Shown piece by piece: positions 23,945-35,928 of a stretch of 64,000 bases of DNA. This DNA is from Aureimonas sp. SK2 (GTDB lineage: Bacteria > Pseudomonadota > Alphaproteobacteria > Rhizobiales > Rhizobiaceae): assembly GCF_029813115.1 (NCBI RefSeq), contig NZ_JAPZDS010000007.1, forward strand, positions 1 through 64,000. The letters are read 5' to 3'. A program made the translations under genes and the position numbers. The notes under the pieces were generated by a model. It saw only the letters and a program-made list of their open reading frames with translations. It did no database searches and was not told the DNA's origin. Numbering within the stretch: position 1 is the first letter of the stretch; every line of letters begins with the position of its first letter.

Positions 23945-25000
23945 ATGAATCGAGACGGAATGAGCGAGCAGGAACGCCTGCGCATCGACAGGGAACTGGA
24001 CGTCGCCAGTGGGACCACGTCCGATCCCTTCGCTTCGGCGGTGCGCGCCACGCGCATGCCGATGATCATCACCGATCCGAACTCGGACGACAACCCGATC
24101 GTCTTCTGCAACGATGCGTTCGTCCGCCTGACCGGCTATGAGCGCGAGGAGATCCTGGGTCGCAACTGCCGCTTCCTGCAGGGGCCGGCGACCAATACGG
24201 ACGATGTGCGCAAGCTCAGCCGCGCGGTCGAGGCGCGCGAGTCCATCGAGATCGATCTCCTGAACTACCGCAAGGACGGGACGACCTTCTGGAACGCCCT
24301 TCTCGTCTCTCCGGTCTTCGAGAACGGGGAGCTGACCTACTTCTTCGCCTCGCAGTTCGACGTGACCGAGCGGAAGCGGGCCGAGGAGCATCGGTTCCTG
24401 CTCAATCGCGAACTCGACCATCGGGTCAAGAACACGCTGGCGACGGTGCAGAGCGTGGTCCTCCAGACGCTGCGCGATGCGCAGGTGCCCGCCAACGTCG
24501 CCTCGGCCGTTTCCGGGCGCATTCAGGCGATGGCCCGCAGCCACGACGTGCTGACGGCGGAAGCCTGGGCTAGTGCCCTTCTGGCCGACGTCGTGATGGG
24601 CGCCCTCGAGCCGCTGCATTCGATCGTCGGCGGCCGGCTCACGGCCGTGGGACCCGACGTGCGCCTCAAGCCACGCATTGCCACCATGCTGTCGCTTGCG
24701 GTTCACGAACTGGCCGAAAACGCGCTCAGGCACGGCAGCCTGTCCAATCCCACAGGGCAGATCGACATCCGCTGGGCCGTCCGGGACGACGACCTGGAAT
24801 TCGAGTGGCGCGAGAGCGGAGGGCCGCAGGTGTCCCGGCCGACCCGAACCGGCTACGGCACCCGCATCGTGGAGCGCGTCCTGGCCGCGGAGTTCGGTGG
24901 AACCGCGCGCATCGACTTCGCTGCCGACGGCCTGGTCTTCCACCTGCGCGCGCCGCTCCTGCCGCTCGGGCGTGAAGCGACGATCTGGACCTTTCCGTAA
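23945..25000 (+). CDS. LOV-domain HWE-family sensor histidine kinase
   Basis: A 351-residue blue-light-regulated kinase. Residues 30-140 are a LOV (PAS) domain with the flavin-adduct cysteine C75 in GRNCRFLQG, plus FCNDAFVRLTGY and NYRKDGTTFWNAL. A short linker (FDVTERKRAEEHRFL) leads to the phosphoacceptor region with H159 in ELDHRVKNTLATVQS, then HELAENALRHG (254-264) and FEWRES, marking the HWE/HisKA_2 class. LOV-HWE kinases in alphaproteobacteria act in the general stress response, virulence or attachment, but no response regulator lies nearby. No transmembrane segment is present, so it is cytoplasmic. An ATG five codons downstream (23960) is an alternative start. Confidence 0.94.
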   Translation: MNRDGMSEQERLRIDRELDVASGTTSDPFASAVRATRMPMIITDPNSDDNPIVFCNDAFVRLTGYEREEILGRNCRFLQGPATNTDDVRKLSRAVEARESIEIDLLNYRKDGTTFWNALLVSPVFENGELTYFFASQFDVTERKRAEEHRFLLNRELDHRVKNTLATVQSVVLQTLRDAQVPANVASAVSGRIQAMARSHDVLTAEAWASALLADVVMGALEPLHSIVGGRLTAVGPDVRLKPRIATMLSLAVHELAENALRHGSLSNPTGQIDIRWAVRDDDLEFEWRESGGPQVSRPTRTGYGTRIVERVLAAEFGGTARIDFAADGLVFHLRAPLLPLGREATIWTFP

Positions 25001-25006
25001 GGGCGA

Positions 25007-26152
25007 TCAGCCGAGGCGGTCGCGGATGACGCGCTCGAACACGCCCGCCCCGATCGGAATGAGCGCATCGGGAAAATCATAGTCGGGATTGTGCAGCCTC
25101 GGGTGATCGAGGCCCGCACCGAGAAAGAACATGGCCGAGCGCGCATGATCGGCGAAGCGCCCGAAGTCCTCGGACGCATGCATCGGCTCGCCGGGCTCGT
25201 GACGAACGCCTTCGGTGTTCAGCGCCTGCCGAAGGATCTCGACCGCCTCCGGGTGGTTCTCGCTATGGCGGAAGACATCCTCGTAGCCGAGCGAGAGCTC
25301 CAGCCCGTGGCGGCAGGCGCAGGCTTGCGCCAGGGCTTCGGCTTCGGCGCAGAGTGCGGCCATTCCCTCGTCTTGCAGGGTCCGCAACGTCGCCCAGACT
25401 TCGGCGTATCCCGGCGCGATGCCGAAGGCGGCTTCTCCCAATCGGGCATGCGTGAGGGTCGCCAGCCGAAAATCGCCGTCCAGGGGGCCGCCGGCGCCGA
25501 GCTTCGGCAGCGCCTCGAGAAGTTCGATCACCGCTGGCATGGGCGAGAGCCCGTCCCAAGGAGTCGAGGCATGGGCGGTGCGCCCCGTCAGCGCGAGGCG
25601 CAAGCCGCGCGAGGCGCAGTTCACAGGCCCCTGTCGCAGGGCGACCTCGCCGAAGGCGAGACCGGGCCGGTTGTGAAGGGAAAAGGCGTAGTCCGGCCGC
25701 AGGCTCGCATAGCGCGGATCGGCGATCACGCGCGCCGCCCCTTCGCCCGTTTCCTCGGCCGGCTGGAACAGGAGGATGACGCGCCCCCTCGCCGGCCGCT
25801 GCCGGTGCAGACGCGCGGCGACGAGCGCCAGGATCGCGCTGTGTCCATCATGACCGCAGAGATGGCCGACGCCGTCGCGAAGCGAGCGATGCGGCCAGGA
25901 TCCGATCTCCGGGATCGGAAGGGCGTCGAGCTCCGAGCGCAGGAGAAGGGTCGGGCCGTCGTCAGCGCCATGGAAGACTGCAGCGAGCCCATGACCGCCC
26001 AGACCGGTCAGGATCTCGTCCGGCTCGAAGCGTCGGAGAAAGTCGGCGACCGTCCGGGCCGTCGCGGCTTCCTCGTTGGAAACCTCGGGATGAGCATGGA
26101 GCCGGTGCCGGAGCGCCACGATCTCCGGCAGGAGCGGGTCGGGCTGTCTCAT
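25007..26152 (-). CDS. M20-family amidohydrolase (hippurate hydrolase-like)
   Basis: The protein has 381 residues with the M20D architecture. It starts RHRLHAHPEVSNEE. Metal-binding elements are HLCGHDGHSAILAL, the acidic pair in PAEETGEGA, a histidine in SLHNRPG, and HASEDFG near the end. The dimerisation lid lies between. Enzymes of this group remove the acyl group from N-acyl amino acids or deacylate amino-acid conjugates; the substrate is not evident. It converges on the LOV kinase with a 6-bp gap, so the two genes share a terminator region with almost no space. Confidence 0.9.
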   Translation of the reverse strand: MRQPDPLLPEIVALRHRLHAHPEVSNEEAATARTVADFLRRFEPDEILTGLGGHGLAAVFHGADDGPTLLLRSELDALPIPEIGSWPHRSLRDGVGHLCGHDGHSAILALVAARLHRQRPARGRVILLFQPAEETGEGAARVIADPRYASLRPDYAFSLHNRPGLAFGEVALRQGPVNCASRGLRLALTGRTAHASTPWDGLSPMPAVIELLEALPKLGAGGPLDGDFRLATLTHARLGEAAFGIAPGYAEVWATLRTLQDEGMAALCAEAEALAQACACRHGLELSLGYEDVFRHSENHPEAVEILRQALNTEGVRHEPGEPMHASEDFGRFADHARSAMFFLGAGLDHPRLHNPDYDFPDALIPIGAGVFERVIRDRLG

Positions 26153-26292
26153 GTCCGGTCATCCAGGCTGGGGCGGCGGGCGGAAAGGCGCTCCGCGACG
26201 AAACCGCCCGGCATCGACGATGCTGCCGGACGGCGTGAATGCGGAAAGGACGAAACGTGAGGCGCCTGGGAGGGCGCCACGCGGTCGTCGAA

Positions 26293-26604
26293 TTACTTGC
26301 TCTTGGCCTTGGCCTTCGGTGCGGCGGCTTCGACGTTCACCGCGTCCTTCAGGCCCTTGCCCGGCGTGAACTTAGCGACGTTGCGCGCCGGGATGTCGAC
26401 CTCGGCGCCCGTGGACGGGTTGCGGCCCTTGGAGGCGGCGCGATGCGAGACGGAGAACGTGCCGAAGCCGACGAGGCGAACGTCGTCGCCCTTGGCCATC
26501 GCGTCCTGCAGCGCGTCGAACACGGCATCCACGGCCGTGGTCGCGTCCTGCTTCGAAAGCTTGGCCTTGTCGGCCACGGCGGCGACCAGTTCGTTCTTGT
26601 TCAT
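26293..26604 (-). CDS. hupB: HU-family DNA-binding protein
   Basis: Nucleoid protein of 103 residues. The first 90 are a standard HU/IHF domain: MNKNELVAAVADKAKLSKQD at the front, the DDVRLVGFGTFSV strand, and the DNA-binding arm with RNPSTGAEVDIPA. It has an extra carboxy-terminal tail rich in alanine and lysine (AAAPKAKAKSK), a known variation in alphaproteobacteria. It lies downstream of lon, as in many proteobacteria, but behind the lon terminator. A 13-bp palindrome (AGTCGG-A-CCGACT, 26628-26640) sits 24 bp upstream of its start and may be an operator. Confidence 0.96.
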   Translation of the reverse strand: MNKNELVAAVADKAKLSKQDATTAVDAVFDALQDAMAKGDDVRLVGFGTFSVSHRAASKGRNPSTGAEVDIPARNVAKFTPGKGLKDAVNVEAAAPKAKAKSK

Positions 26605-26721
26605 GCACAGACTCCAGCGTTGGTTGTAGTCGGACCGACTCGGTGCGACACACTGCGTAAAAGAAGGGTGGCCTTCAAGGCCGAGATGGGGCCAAACCCG
26701 CGGAAACAAGGCCTTTGAACG

Positions 26722-26749
26722 AAAAATGCCGCCCGGAGGGCGGCATTTT
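26722..26749 (-). terminator. Intrinsic terminator downstream of lon
   Basis: Arms ATGCCGCCC and GGGCGGCAT with a 4-base loop, flanked by A and T runs on both sides, so the hairpin can act in either direction. On the minus strand it lies 25 bp after the lon stop and separates lon from hupB. Confidence 0.85.
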
Positions 26750-26774
26750 CTGCATTTTGGAGGTCCACGACGCC

Positions 26775-29195
<2,421 letters not shown>

Positions 29196-29374
29196 GCTTG
29201 TCCTTTCTGCGGCTTATGCCGCCGGAGGCCCTTTCGGATCGGCCCATTTGGCACCGGATCGAAAGGCCTCTTCGCACTGGCAATGTGGTCGCCGTTCCCC
29301 CTCCGTTCAACCCATCGCAGGTGGCGGGATCCGTTCGGGAGGTGAACGGTGCGGTCGTGAAACCGCTCCTTCGA

Positions 29375-29409
29375 AAAGTTAAGCCCGCCCCGGCGCTCCG
29401 GAGCGGGCT
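29375..29409 (-). terminator. Intrinsic terminator downstream of clpX
   Basis: On the minus strand, AGCCCGCTCC pairs with GGGGCGGGCT around an 8-base loop and is followed by TAACTTTTC. It lies about 35 bp after the clpX stop. Confidence 0.75.
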
Positions 29410-29442
29410 CAGATGGTTCAGACGATCCGGTCGGAGCGTGCG

Positions 29443-30711
29443 TCAGGCACTCGCGGTCTCTTTCTCGTCCTTGCGGTCCGAGTAGATGTAGAGGGGCCGC
29501 GCGTTGCCATCGATGACCTCTTCCGAGATCACGACCTCCTGCACGCCTTCCAGCGTCGGCAGATCGAACATCGTGTCCAGCAGCATGGCTTCCATGATGG
29601 AGCGCAGGCCGCGGGCGCCGGTCTTGCGCTCGATCGCCTTGCGGGCGATCGCCTTCAGCGCGTCCTCATGGAAGGAGAGCTCGACGTTCTCCATCTCGAA
29701 AAGCCGCTGGTACTGCTTGACCAGGGCGTTCTTCGGCTCGACCAGGATCTGGACCAGCGCAGGCTCATCGAGATCCTCCAGCGTCGCGAGGACCGGCAGA
29801 CGGCCGACGAACTCGGGGATCAGGCCGAACTTCAGGAGATCCTCGGGCTCAACCTTGCGGAAGAGCTCACCCGTGCGTCGATCCTCGGGGCTCTCGACAT
29901 TGGCGCCGAAGCCGATCGAGGTCTTGCGGCCGCGATCCGAGATGATCCGGTCGAGGCCCGCGAAGGCGCCGCCGCAGATGAAGAGGATGTTGGCCGTGTC
30001 CACCTGCAGGAACTCCTGCTGCGGATGCTTGCGGCCGCCCTGCGGCGGGACCGAGGCCACGGTGCCTTCCATGATCTTCAGGAGCGCCTGCTGGACGCCC
30101 TCGCCCGACACGTCGCGCGTGATGGACGGGTTGTCCGACTTGCGGCTGATCTTGTCGATCTCGTCGATGTAGACGATGCCGCGCTGCGCGCGCTCGACGT
30201 TGTAGTCGGCCGACTGCAAGAGCTTCAGGATGATGTTCTCGACGTCCTCGCCGACATAGCCGGCTTCTGTCAGCGTCGTCGCGTCCGACATCGTGAAGGG
30301 CACGTCGAGGATACGGGCGAGAGTCTGCGCGAGCAGCGTCTTGCCGCAGCCGGTCGGGCCGATCAGCAGGATGTTGGACTTCGCCAGCTCGACGTCGTTG
30401 TTCTTCGACGCGTGGGCCAGGCGCTTGTAGTGATTGTGGACCGCGACGGACAGGACCTTTTTGGCGAAGGACTGGCCGATGACGTAATCGTCGAGGACCT
30501 TGATGATCTCCTGCGGGGTCGGCACGCCCTCGCGCGACTTCACCATGGAGGACTTGTTTTCCTCCCGGATGATGTCCATGCAGAGTTCGACGCACTCGTC
30601 GCAGATGAAGACCGTCGGCCCGGCGATCAGCTTGCGGACTTCGTGTTGGCTCTTTCCGCAGAAAGAGCAGTAGAGCGTGTTCTTGCTGTCGCCGCCGCTC
30701 ACTTTGCTCAT
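29443..30711 (-). CDS. clpX: ClpXP protease ATPase subunit ClpX
   Basis: AAA+ unfoldase that feeds substrates to ClpP; in alphaproteobacteria ClpXP also degrades cell-cycle regulators. The 422-residue protein has the amino-terminal zinc-binding domain with four cysteines ([10 protein letters not shown] and [10 protein letters not shown]), Walker A GPTGCGKT, Walker [12 protein letters not shown], the pore loop and the GGRKHPQQ segment, all standard. It lies 241 bp downstream of clpP, with enough space for its own promoter, and is followed by a terminator. Confidence 0.98.
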   Translation of the reverse strand: MSKVSGGDSKNTLYCSFCGKSQHEVRKLIAGPTVFICDECVELCMDIIREENKSSMVKSREGVPTPQEIIKVLDDYVIGQSFAKKVLSVAVHNHYKRLAHASKNNDVELAKSNILLIGPTGCGKTLLAQTLARILDVPFTMSDATTLTEAGYVGEDVENIILKLLQSADYNVERAQRGIVYIDEIDKISRKSDNPSITRDVSGEGVQQALLKIMEGTVASVPPQGGRKHPQQEFLQVDTANILFICGGAFAGLDRIISDRGRKTSIGFGANVESPEDRRTGELFRKVEPEDLLKFGLIPEFVGRLPVLATLEDLDEPALVQILVEPKNALVKQYQRLFEMENVELSFHEDALKAIARKAIERKTGARGLRSIMEAMLLDTMFDLPTLEGVQEVVISEEVIDGNARPLYIYSDRKDEKETASA

Positions 30712-30952
30712 CGTTCTTCCTTCCGTTCCGCACCCCGGACGTGGAGGTTCGGAGATAGGTCGAGTGACCCGTGACTCATCCTATGCTGCAACGCGCACAA
30801 AGCAACCGCCTGTCACGAACGCGATTCCGGCCTCGACCCTCTCGCATCCGTGACAGTCTAGCGACGCTATCCTTGATCGACGCTTAATACGGGCCAAGCT
30901 GGAGATGCTATGGCCGCCTCGTGGCGAGATCAAGGAAAGGAGCACGAAAGGC

Positions 30953-31585
30953 TCAGGACGAGATAGCCGCCTCGACCGCCTCGCGCGTCGAGTGCACCTT
31001 GTCGATCAGGCCGAAGTCCTTGGCCTCGTCCGCCGTCATGAAGTGGTCACGATCCAGCGTCCGTTCAATGGTCTCGTAGTCCTGGCCGGTGTGCTGGACG
31101 TAGACCTCGTTGAGGCGGCGCTTCAGCTTGATGATGTCGAGCGCATGACGCTCGATGTCCGACGCCTGGCCAGAGAAACCGCCGGACGGCTGGTGCACCA
31201 TGATGCGCGCGTTGGGGGTGGCGAAGCGCATGTCCTTGTGGCCGGCGCAGAGAAGCAGCGAGCCCATCGACGCCGCCTGGCCGATGCAGAGCGTCGACAC
31301 GGCCGGCTTGATGAACTGCATCGTGTCGTAGATCGCCATGCCGCTCGTCACCACGCCGCCGGGCGAGTTGATGTAGAGCGCGATCTCCTTCTTCGGGTTC
31401 TCGGCCTCGAGGAAGAGGAGCTGGGCGCAGACCAGCGTCGCCATCCCGTCCTCGATCGGGCCGGTGATGAAGATCACGCGCTCCTTCAGGAGGCGGGAGA
31501 AGATGTCATAGGCCCGCTCGCCCCGGTTCGTCTGCTCGACGACCATCGGAACAAGGTTCATCATGGTCTCGACGGGATGCTTCAT
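30953..31585 (-). CDS. clpP: ATP-dependent Clp protease proteolytic subunit
   Basis: The 210-residue serine peptidase forms the ClpXP chamber. The catalytic serine is in [11 protein letters not shown] and the histidine in [10 protein letters not shown], followed by the aspartate-bearing carboxy-terminal region. The amino-terminal extension before [18 protein letters not shown] is short. It is the first Clp gene in the block, 145 bp downstream of the MscS-type channel gene, and precedes clpX. Confidence 0.98.
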   Translation of the reverse strand: MKHPVETMMNLVPMVVEQTNRGERAYDIFSRLLKERVIFITGPIEDGMATLVCAQLLFLEAENPKKEIALYINSPGGVVTSGMAIYDTMQFIKPAVSTLCIGQAASMGSLLLCAGHKDMRFATPNARIMVHQPSGGFSGQASDIERHALDIIKLKRRLNEVYVQHTGQDYETIERTLDRDHFMTADEAKDFGLIDKVHSTREAVEAAISS

Positions 31586-31730
31586 GGTGGTCTCTCGTGA
31601 AGGGGGGCCGGCCGGCGGCTTGCCGGTCGAATCGGGCTTCGTTACTTCGCTTGCCTAGATAGGGTGCGCGGGGCGGCCAGCGCAAGCAGCGCCATCGGCA
31701 CGGGGAAAGCTCCGCGCAGGCAGGCCGGAT

Positions 31731-34145
31731 TCATCGTGAAGGATCCCCTTCGTCGCCGTCGTCGTCCTTCGGGTCGGGCGGGATCATCGTACCGTCGGGG
31801 TTGCGCGTGACGACCTGGATCTCGTTGTCGCTCAGTCGTCGGCGGTCCTGCGACGATCGCGCCTCGCCCCTCCCCGCGGCCTCGACGACCGGCGCTTCGA
31901 GGCCGGCGACCCGAAGTGGCGGGGCGTCGTGCGCCTTCGTCTCGCCGAACCAGACCGTCGTCTGCGGGAACGGGATTTCGATGCCGCGTTCGTCCATCAG
32001 GCGCTTGATGAACTCCCGGTAGAGCCGGCCGACGCCCCATTGCTTGCCGGGAAGCGTGCGGATCCGGCCCCGAATGACCACCGCGTTGTCACCCAGCATC
32101 TCGACGCCCAGCATCTCGAAGTCGGCAATGATGCTGACGCCCTCGCCGCTTTCGCGCACGCGTTGGAAGGCTTCCTGCATCAGCGCCTTCACCTCGGAAA
32201 CGTCCTCGCGGTAGGCAACGGACACATCGGCGACGAAATGCGAGAAATCCTTCGTCATGTTGGCGACCTGATCCACGGAAGAGAACGGGATCAGGTGGTA
32301 GGTCCCGTCCACCGAGCGCAGGCTGACCGAGCGGATCGTTAGCTTCTCCACGACGCCCGACACCCCGCCGAGCTGCACGACGTCGCCTTCGTTGAGCGCG
32401 TTCTCGATCTGGATGAAGGCGCCGGTGATGATGTCCTGCACCAGCTTCTGCGCGCCGAAGCCGACTGCGAGGCCGACGACGCCGGCGCCGGCCAGGAGCG
32501 GCGCGATGTTGATGCCGATCTGCGAGAGCACCAGCATCAGCACGATCAGCGCCAGAGCGATGGTCAGGGCATTCCGGAACAAGGAGAGCAGCGTGCGCTC
32601 GCGCGCCGTCGGCACCGAGCCGAAATTCGGATTGAGCCGGTATTCGACCCAGGACGAGAACACGAGATGGATCGCGAAGCCGACGGTCAGGATCACTAGC
32701 GCGCCGACGAGACCGGTTGAAAAGCGCTGACCGAGCTGGCTGGAGGCGAAGCTGTCGAGCTCGATGATGGACCAGGCATCGAGGATCACACCGACAACCA
32801 CCCCGATCGTGATGACCCGCAGAACGAGAAGCATCTTCGGGATGAAAGAGTTGATCCGGCGCTCCAGAAGCGGAAACCGCTCCCGCGTGGCCGTGGACAC
32901 GCGGATCCCCCGCGCGATCACCTTGGTCAGGATCGAGACGACCAGCCCTCCGACCGCCATCGCCGCGACGGAAATCAGGGACGCGCCGAGCATGAACTGG
33001 AAGCCGTTGCGCGGGCTCGAGATCCACAGGGCGAAGAGCGCCGTGACGAAGGACGCGCCGAGTAGCCACCACACCGTGCCAAGGAGATGGTAGAAGCGCG
33101 CCTGCGGGTTGCGGGCGCCCTCGCGATAGGAGCGCTGCAGCCTTGCCTTCACCCGCTCGCGATTGGCGAGGATCAGCCAGAGCGTGAACAGGAACGAGGC
33201 CGTTACGACCAGGAACCGCACGGCGTTGGCGGCTACGAAGCTGGAGATGGATTGCACGACCGGCGCCACGAACAGGAACGTGTAGCCGAGGAGGGTGATG
33301 ACGAGCGCGAGGCGCCGATACCAGTAGCGCGCCTGACCGTCGCTGAATGGGGTCAGTCGTAGCGCGGGGACGTGCGGCGAGACGAAGGCGGCAAGGCCCA
33401 CCTTGATCAGCTCCGTCAGCGCGAAGGCGTTCAGGAACAGCGCCTCGTTGATGTCCGGAGGCCCGCCCGTCAGGAACAGCGAGGTGGCGTGGCCCGCCGC
33501 CGCCGCGAGGATCACCGTCAGGGCGTCGGCCAGCATCGCGCCGGCAGCCAGCGCCAGGCGCAGGACGGGCGCCTTGGGCTTTGCCTTGGATCCGAGCCAG
33601 CGCGCGAAACGCGCCCGAAGGATCGACAGGAGGCCAAGCGACAGGAGCGTCGCGAAGGCGATGGTGGACACCGGCAGGATGGCGCTCCACACCCGCGGCA
33701 GGTTGATGTGGGTGGCGCCGGACAGAAAATAACCGGCCTGGGTCGCAAGGGCGCCCACCTCGTTCGCTCCCTGCTGAACGGCCGCGACCGCCGAGCGCGT
33801 GTAGCTCGCCAGATGCGCCGGCACGGAGTTGGCGAGGTCTCCCTCGGCTGCCAACACCGACGTCTCGCCGCCCTGTGCCGCTTGGGCCGTCGGCTGATAG
33901 GCTGTGGCCTTGAGAGATTCGATCAGCCGGTTTCGCGTCTCTTCGGTTTCGAGGATCCGAATGAGATCGTCGAGTTCCTGTCGCTGCTGCTCGGACGGGG
34001 CGTCCGCTTCGGCCTGCGGGGTCTCCGCTGGCGAAATGCTTGGCAGGAGGTTCGTTTGGGCAGAACTTGTTCCGCCGCCGATCAGGAAGGCGAACAAGAG
34101 AAGAAGCGCCAGAAGCGGCACTCGGACAACGGTGTGTCGGATCAT
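31731..34145 (-). CDS. MscS-family mechanosensitive ion channel with large periplasmic and membrane N-terminus
   Basis: The protein has 804 residues from the ATG at 34145, behind GGAG. A signal peptide (VVRVPLLALLLLFAFLIGG ending SSAQ) is followed by a periplasmic coiled-coil region (QQRQELDDLIRILETEETRN), then about ten membrane segments and the MscS pore helix and beta domain near GAGVVGLAVGFGAQKLVQDI. The cytoplasmic vestibule follows, and the tail is acidic (DPKDDDGDEGDPSR). It resembles the larger MscK/YbdG-like members and not small MscS. It should release solutes on osmotic downshock. It lies between tig and clpP, behind the tig terminator. Confidence 0.9.
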   Translation of the reverse strand: MIRHTVVRVPLLALLLLFAFLIGGGTSSAQTNLLPSISPAETPQAEADAPSEQQRQELDDLIRILETEETRNRLIESLKATAYQPTAQAAQGGETSVLAAEGDLANSVPAHLASYTRSAVAAVQQGANEVGALATQAGYFLSGATHINLPRVWSAILPVSTIAFATLLSLGLLSILRARFARWLGSKAKPKAPVLRLALAAGAMLADALTVILAAAAGHATSLFLTGGPPDINEALFLNAFALTELIKVGLAAFVSPHVPALRLTPFSDGQARYWYRRLALVITLLGYTFLFVAPVVQSISSFVAANAVRFLVVTASFLFTLWLILANRERVKARLQRSYREGARNPQARFYHLLGTVWWLLGASFVTALFALWISSPRNGFQFMLGASLISVAAMAVGGLVVSILTKVIARGIRVSTATRERFPLLERRINSFIPKMLLVLRVITIGVVVGVILDAWSIIELDSFASSQLGQRFSTGLVGALVILTVGFAIHLVFSSWVEYRLNPNFGSVPTARERTLLSLFRNALTIALALIVLMLVLSQIGINIAPLLAGAGVVGLAVGFGAQKLVQDIITGAFIQIENALNEGDVVQLGGVSGVVEKLTIRSVSLRSVDGTYHLIPFSSVDQVANMTKDFSHFVADVSVAYREDVSEVKALMQEAFQRVRESGEGVSIIADFEMLGVEMLGDNAVVIRGRIRTLPGKQWGVGRLYREFIKRLMDERGIEIPFPQTTVWFGETKAHDAPPLRVAGLEAPVVEAAGRGEARSSQDRRRLSDNEIQVVTRNPDGTMIPPDPKDDDGDEGDPSR

Positions 34146-34281
34146 GAAGCTCCGGTCCGTGGGAGGCATGGCTGGGCGAAGGTCGGCCGCAGTCGAGGCG
34201 CCCGGTCGATTCACCTGCCGAACTAGAGTCCGGATGCGACGATGCCATGGCATCCGCGCGAATCTCTTCGCAGATGCGAAC

Positions 34282-34310
34282 AAAAAAGGCCGCCCCGAGG
34301 GGCGGCCTTC
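34282..34310 (-). terminator. Intrinsic terminator downstream of tig
   Basis: On the minus strand, AAGGCCGCCCC pairs with GGGGCGGCCTT and is followed by six T residues. It lies about 22 bp after the tig stop and separates tig from the MscS-type gene. Confidence 0.88.
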
Positions 34311-34331
34311 GAAATCTCGATGCAGGAAGCC

Positions 34332-35690
34332 TCAGGCGGCCGAGGACAACTCTTCCTCGTCGTCCTTCATCAGCTCTTCCTTGGTGACGGTCTTGTCCGT
34401 CACGTCGACCGTGGCGAGGAGGTGGTCGACCACCTTCTCCTCGTAGATCGGCGCGCGCAGGCTCTGGATCGCCTCCGGCGTCTTGCGGAAGTAATCGTAG
34501 ACCTGCTGCTCCTGACCGGGATACTGGCGGACCTGATCGATCACCGCGCGCTGCAGTTCCTCGTCCGACACGGTGACGCCGGCCTTCTCGCCGATCTCCG
34601 AAAGGACGAGGCCGAGACGGACGCGCCGCTCGGCGAGCTTGCGGTACTCCGCGCGCGCCTTTTCCTCGGTCGTGTCCTCGTCCTCGAAGGTCTTGCCGCT
34701 CTGCTCGAGCTCGCGCGACACCTGGTTCCAGATGTTGTTGAACTCGGCTTCGACGAGCTTCTCCGGCAACTCGAACGAGTACTCGGCGTCGAGCTGGTCG
34801 AGAAGCTGGCGCTTCACCTTCTGGCGCGTCGCCTGGCCGAACTGGCTCTCGATCTGGCCGCGCACGATCTCGCGCAGGCGGGCGATCGACTCGAGGCCGA
34901 GCTTCTTGGCCATCTCGTCGTCGAGTTCCATCGCGTCCGGCGCGGCGACCGCCTTCACGGTCACGTCGAACACCGCGTCCTTGCCGGCGAGATGCGCGGC
35001 GCCGTAGTCGGCGGGGAACGTCACGTTCACCTGCTTCTCGTCGCCGGCCTTTACGCCGACCAGCTGGTCCTCGAAGCCCGGAATGAACTGGCCCGAGCCG
35101 AGCACGAGGTTGGAATCCTCGGCCGAACCGCCCTGGAACGCCTCGCCGTCGACCTTGCCGACGAAGTCCATGGTGACGCGGTCGCCGTTTTCGGCCGCGC
35201 CGTCTTTGGGCTGGAAGGTGCGCGCGCTCTCGGCGATGCGCTTCACCTGCTCCTCGACCTCCTCGTCGGCGATCTCGACCACCGGACGCTCGATCTTGAT
35301 GCCGTCCGTCTCCTTCAGGTCGAAGGTCGGCAGGGTCTCGTAGGCGACGGTGAAGCGGAAGTCGCTCTCGCCGCGCAGGACCTTCTCGGCCTCGCCCTCG
35401 TCCTCGGTCATCTGGATTTCGGGCATCATGGCCGAGCGCTCGTTGCGCTCCGCGATCACCGAACGCGGCGTGTCGTTGATGATCTGGTTGACGATCTCGG
35501 CCATGACCGAGCGGCCATAGGACTTGCGCATGTGGCTCATCGGCACCTTGCCGGGGCGGAAGCCCTTGAGCTTGACCTGGTCCTTGATCTCGAAGAGGCG
35601 GGTCTGCAGCCGCGCTTCCAGATCGGACGCCGGCACGACGATCTCGATCTCGCGCTTCAGGCCTTCGGCCTTGGTTTCCCTAACCTGCAT
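34332..35690 (-). CDS. tig: Trigger factor
   Basis: Ribosome-associated chaperone and prolyl isomerase. The 452-residue protein has the ribosome-binding tail with the GFRPGKVP signature near residue 44, a central FKBP-type domain (from [17 protein letters not shown] to FDVTVKAV), and the carboxy-terminal chaperone domain, ending acidic ([11 protein letters not shown]). The ATG at 35690 has AAGGG 7 bases upstream; a TTG two codons earlier is possible but less well placed. In many proteobacteria tig immediately precedes clpP; here an MscS-type gene lies between. Confidence 0.97.
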   Translation of the reverse strand: MQVRETKAEGLKREIEIVVPASDLEARLQTRLFEIKDQVKLKGFRPGKVPMSHMRKSYGRSVMAEIVNQIINDTPRSVIAERNERSAMMPEIQMTEDEGEAEKVLRGESDFRFTVAYETLPTFDLKETDGIKIERPVVEIADEEVEEQVKRIAESARTFQPKDGAAENGDRVTMDFVGKVDGEAFQGGSAEDSNLVLGSGQFIPGFEDQLVGVKAGDEKQVNVTFPADYGAAHLAGKDAVFDVTVKAVAAPDAMELDDEMAKKLGLESIARLREIVRGQIESQFGQATRQKVKRQLLDQLDAEYSFELPEKLVEAEFNNIWNQVSRELEQSGKTFEDEDTTEEKARAEYRKLAERRVRLGLVLSEIGEKAGVTVSDEELQRAVIDQVRQYPGQEQQVYDYFRKTPEAIQSLRAPIYEEKVVDHLLATVDVTDKTVTKEELMKDDEEELSSAA

Positions 35691-35928
35691 CGTCAACCCT
35701 TCATGGTCTCGACCGGCGACCGTTCGATCCCGCCGCCGATCCTGATTGAATTTCGTTGTTGCCGCTCTGGCGCGGGCCGGGGAACCAGCCCCGCCACGCC
35801 GCAGTCAGGCGGACTGCATACCCGCCACCCGGCCATCGGCGCCTTTTAGTTGAGGGGGCCTAGGGGATCAAGGGGCTATGCCCGCCGAGCGCGCGCGTGT
35901 CCGTGCGGCACCGCACGCTTCGTGCGGG

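Noticed and set aside
29413-30774. Open frame opposite clpX
   Set aside because: Antisense shadow of ClpX; no ribosome-binding site or family signature.
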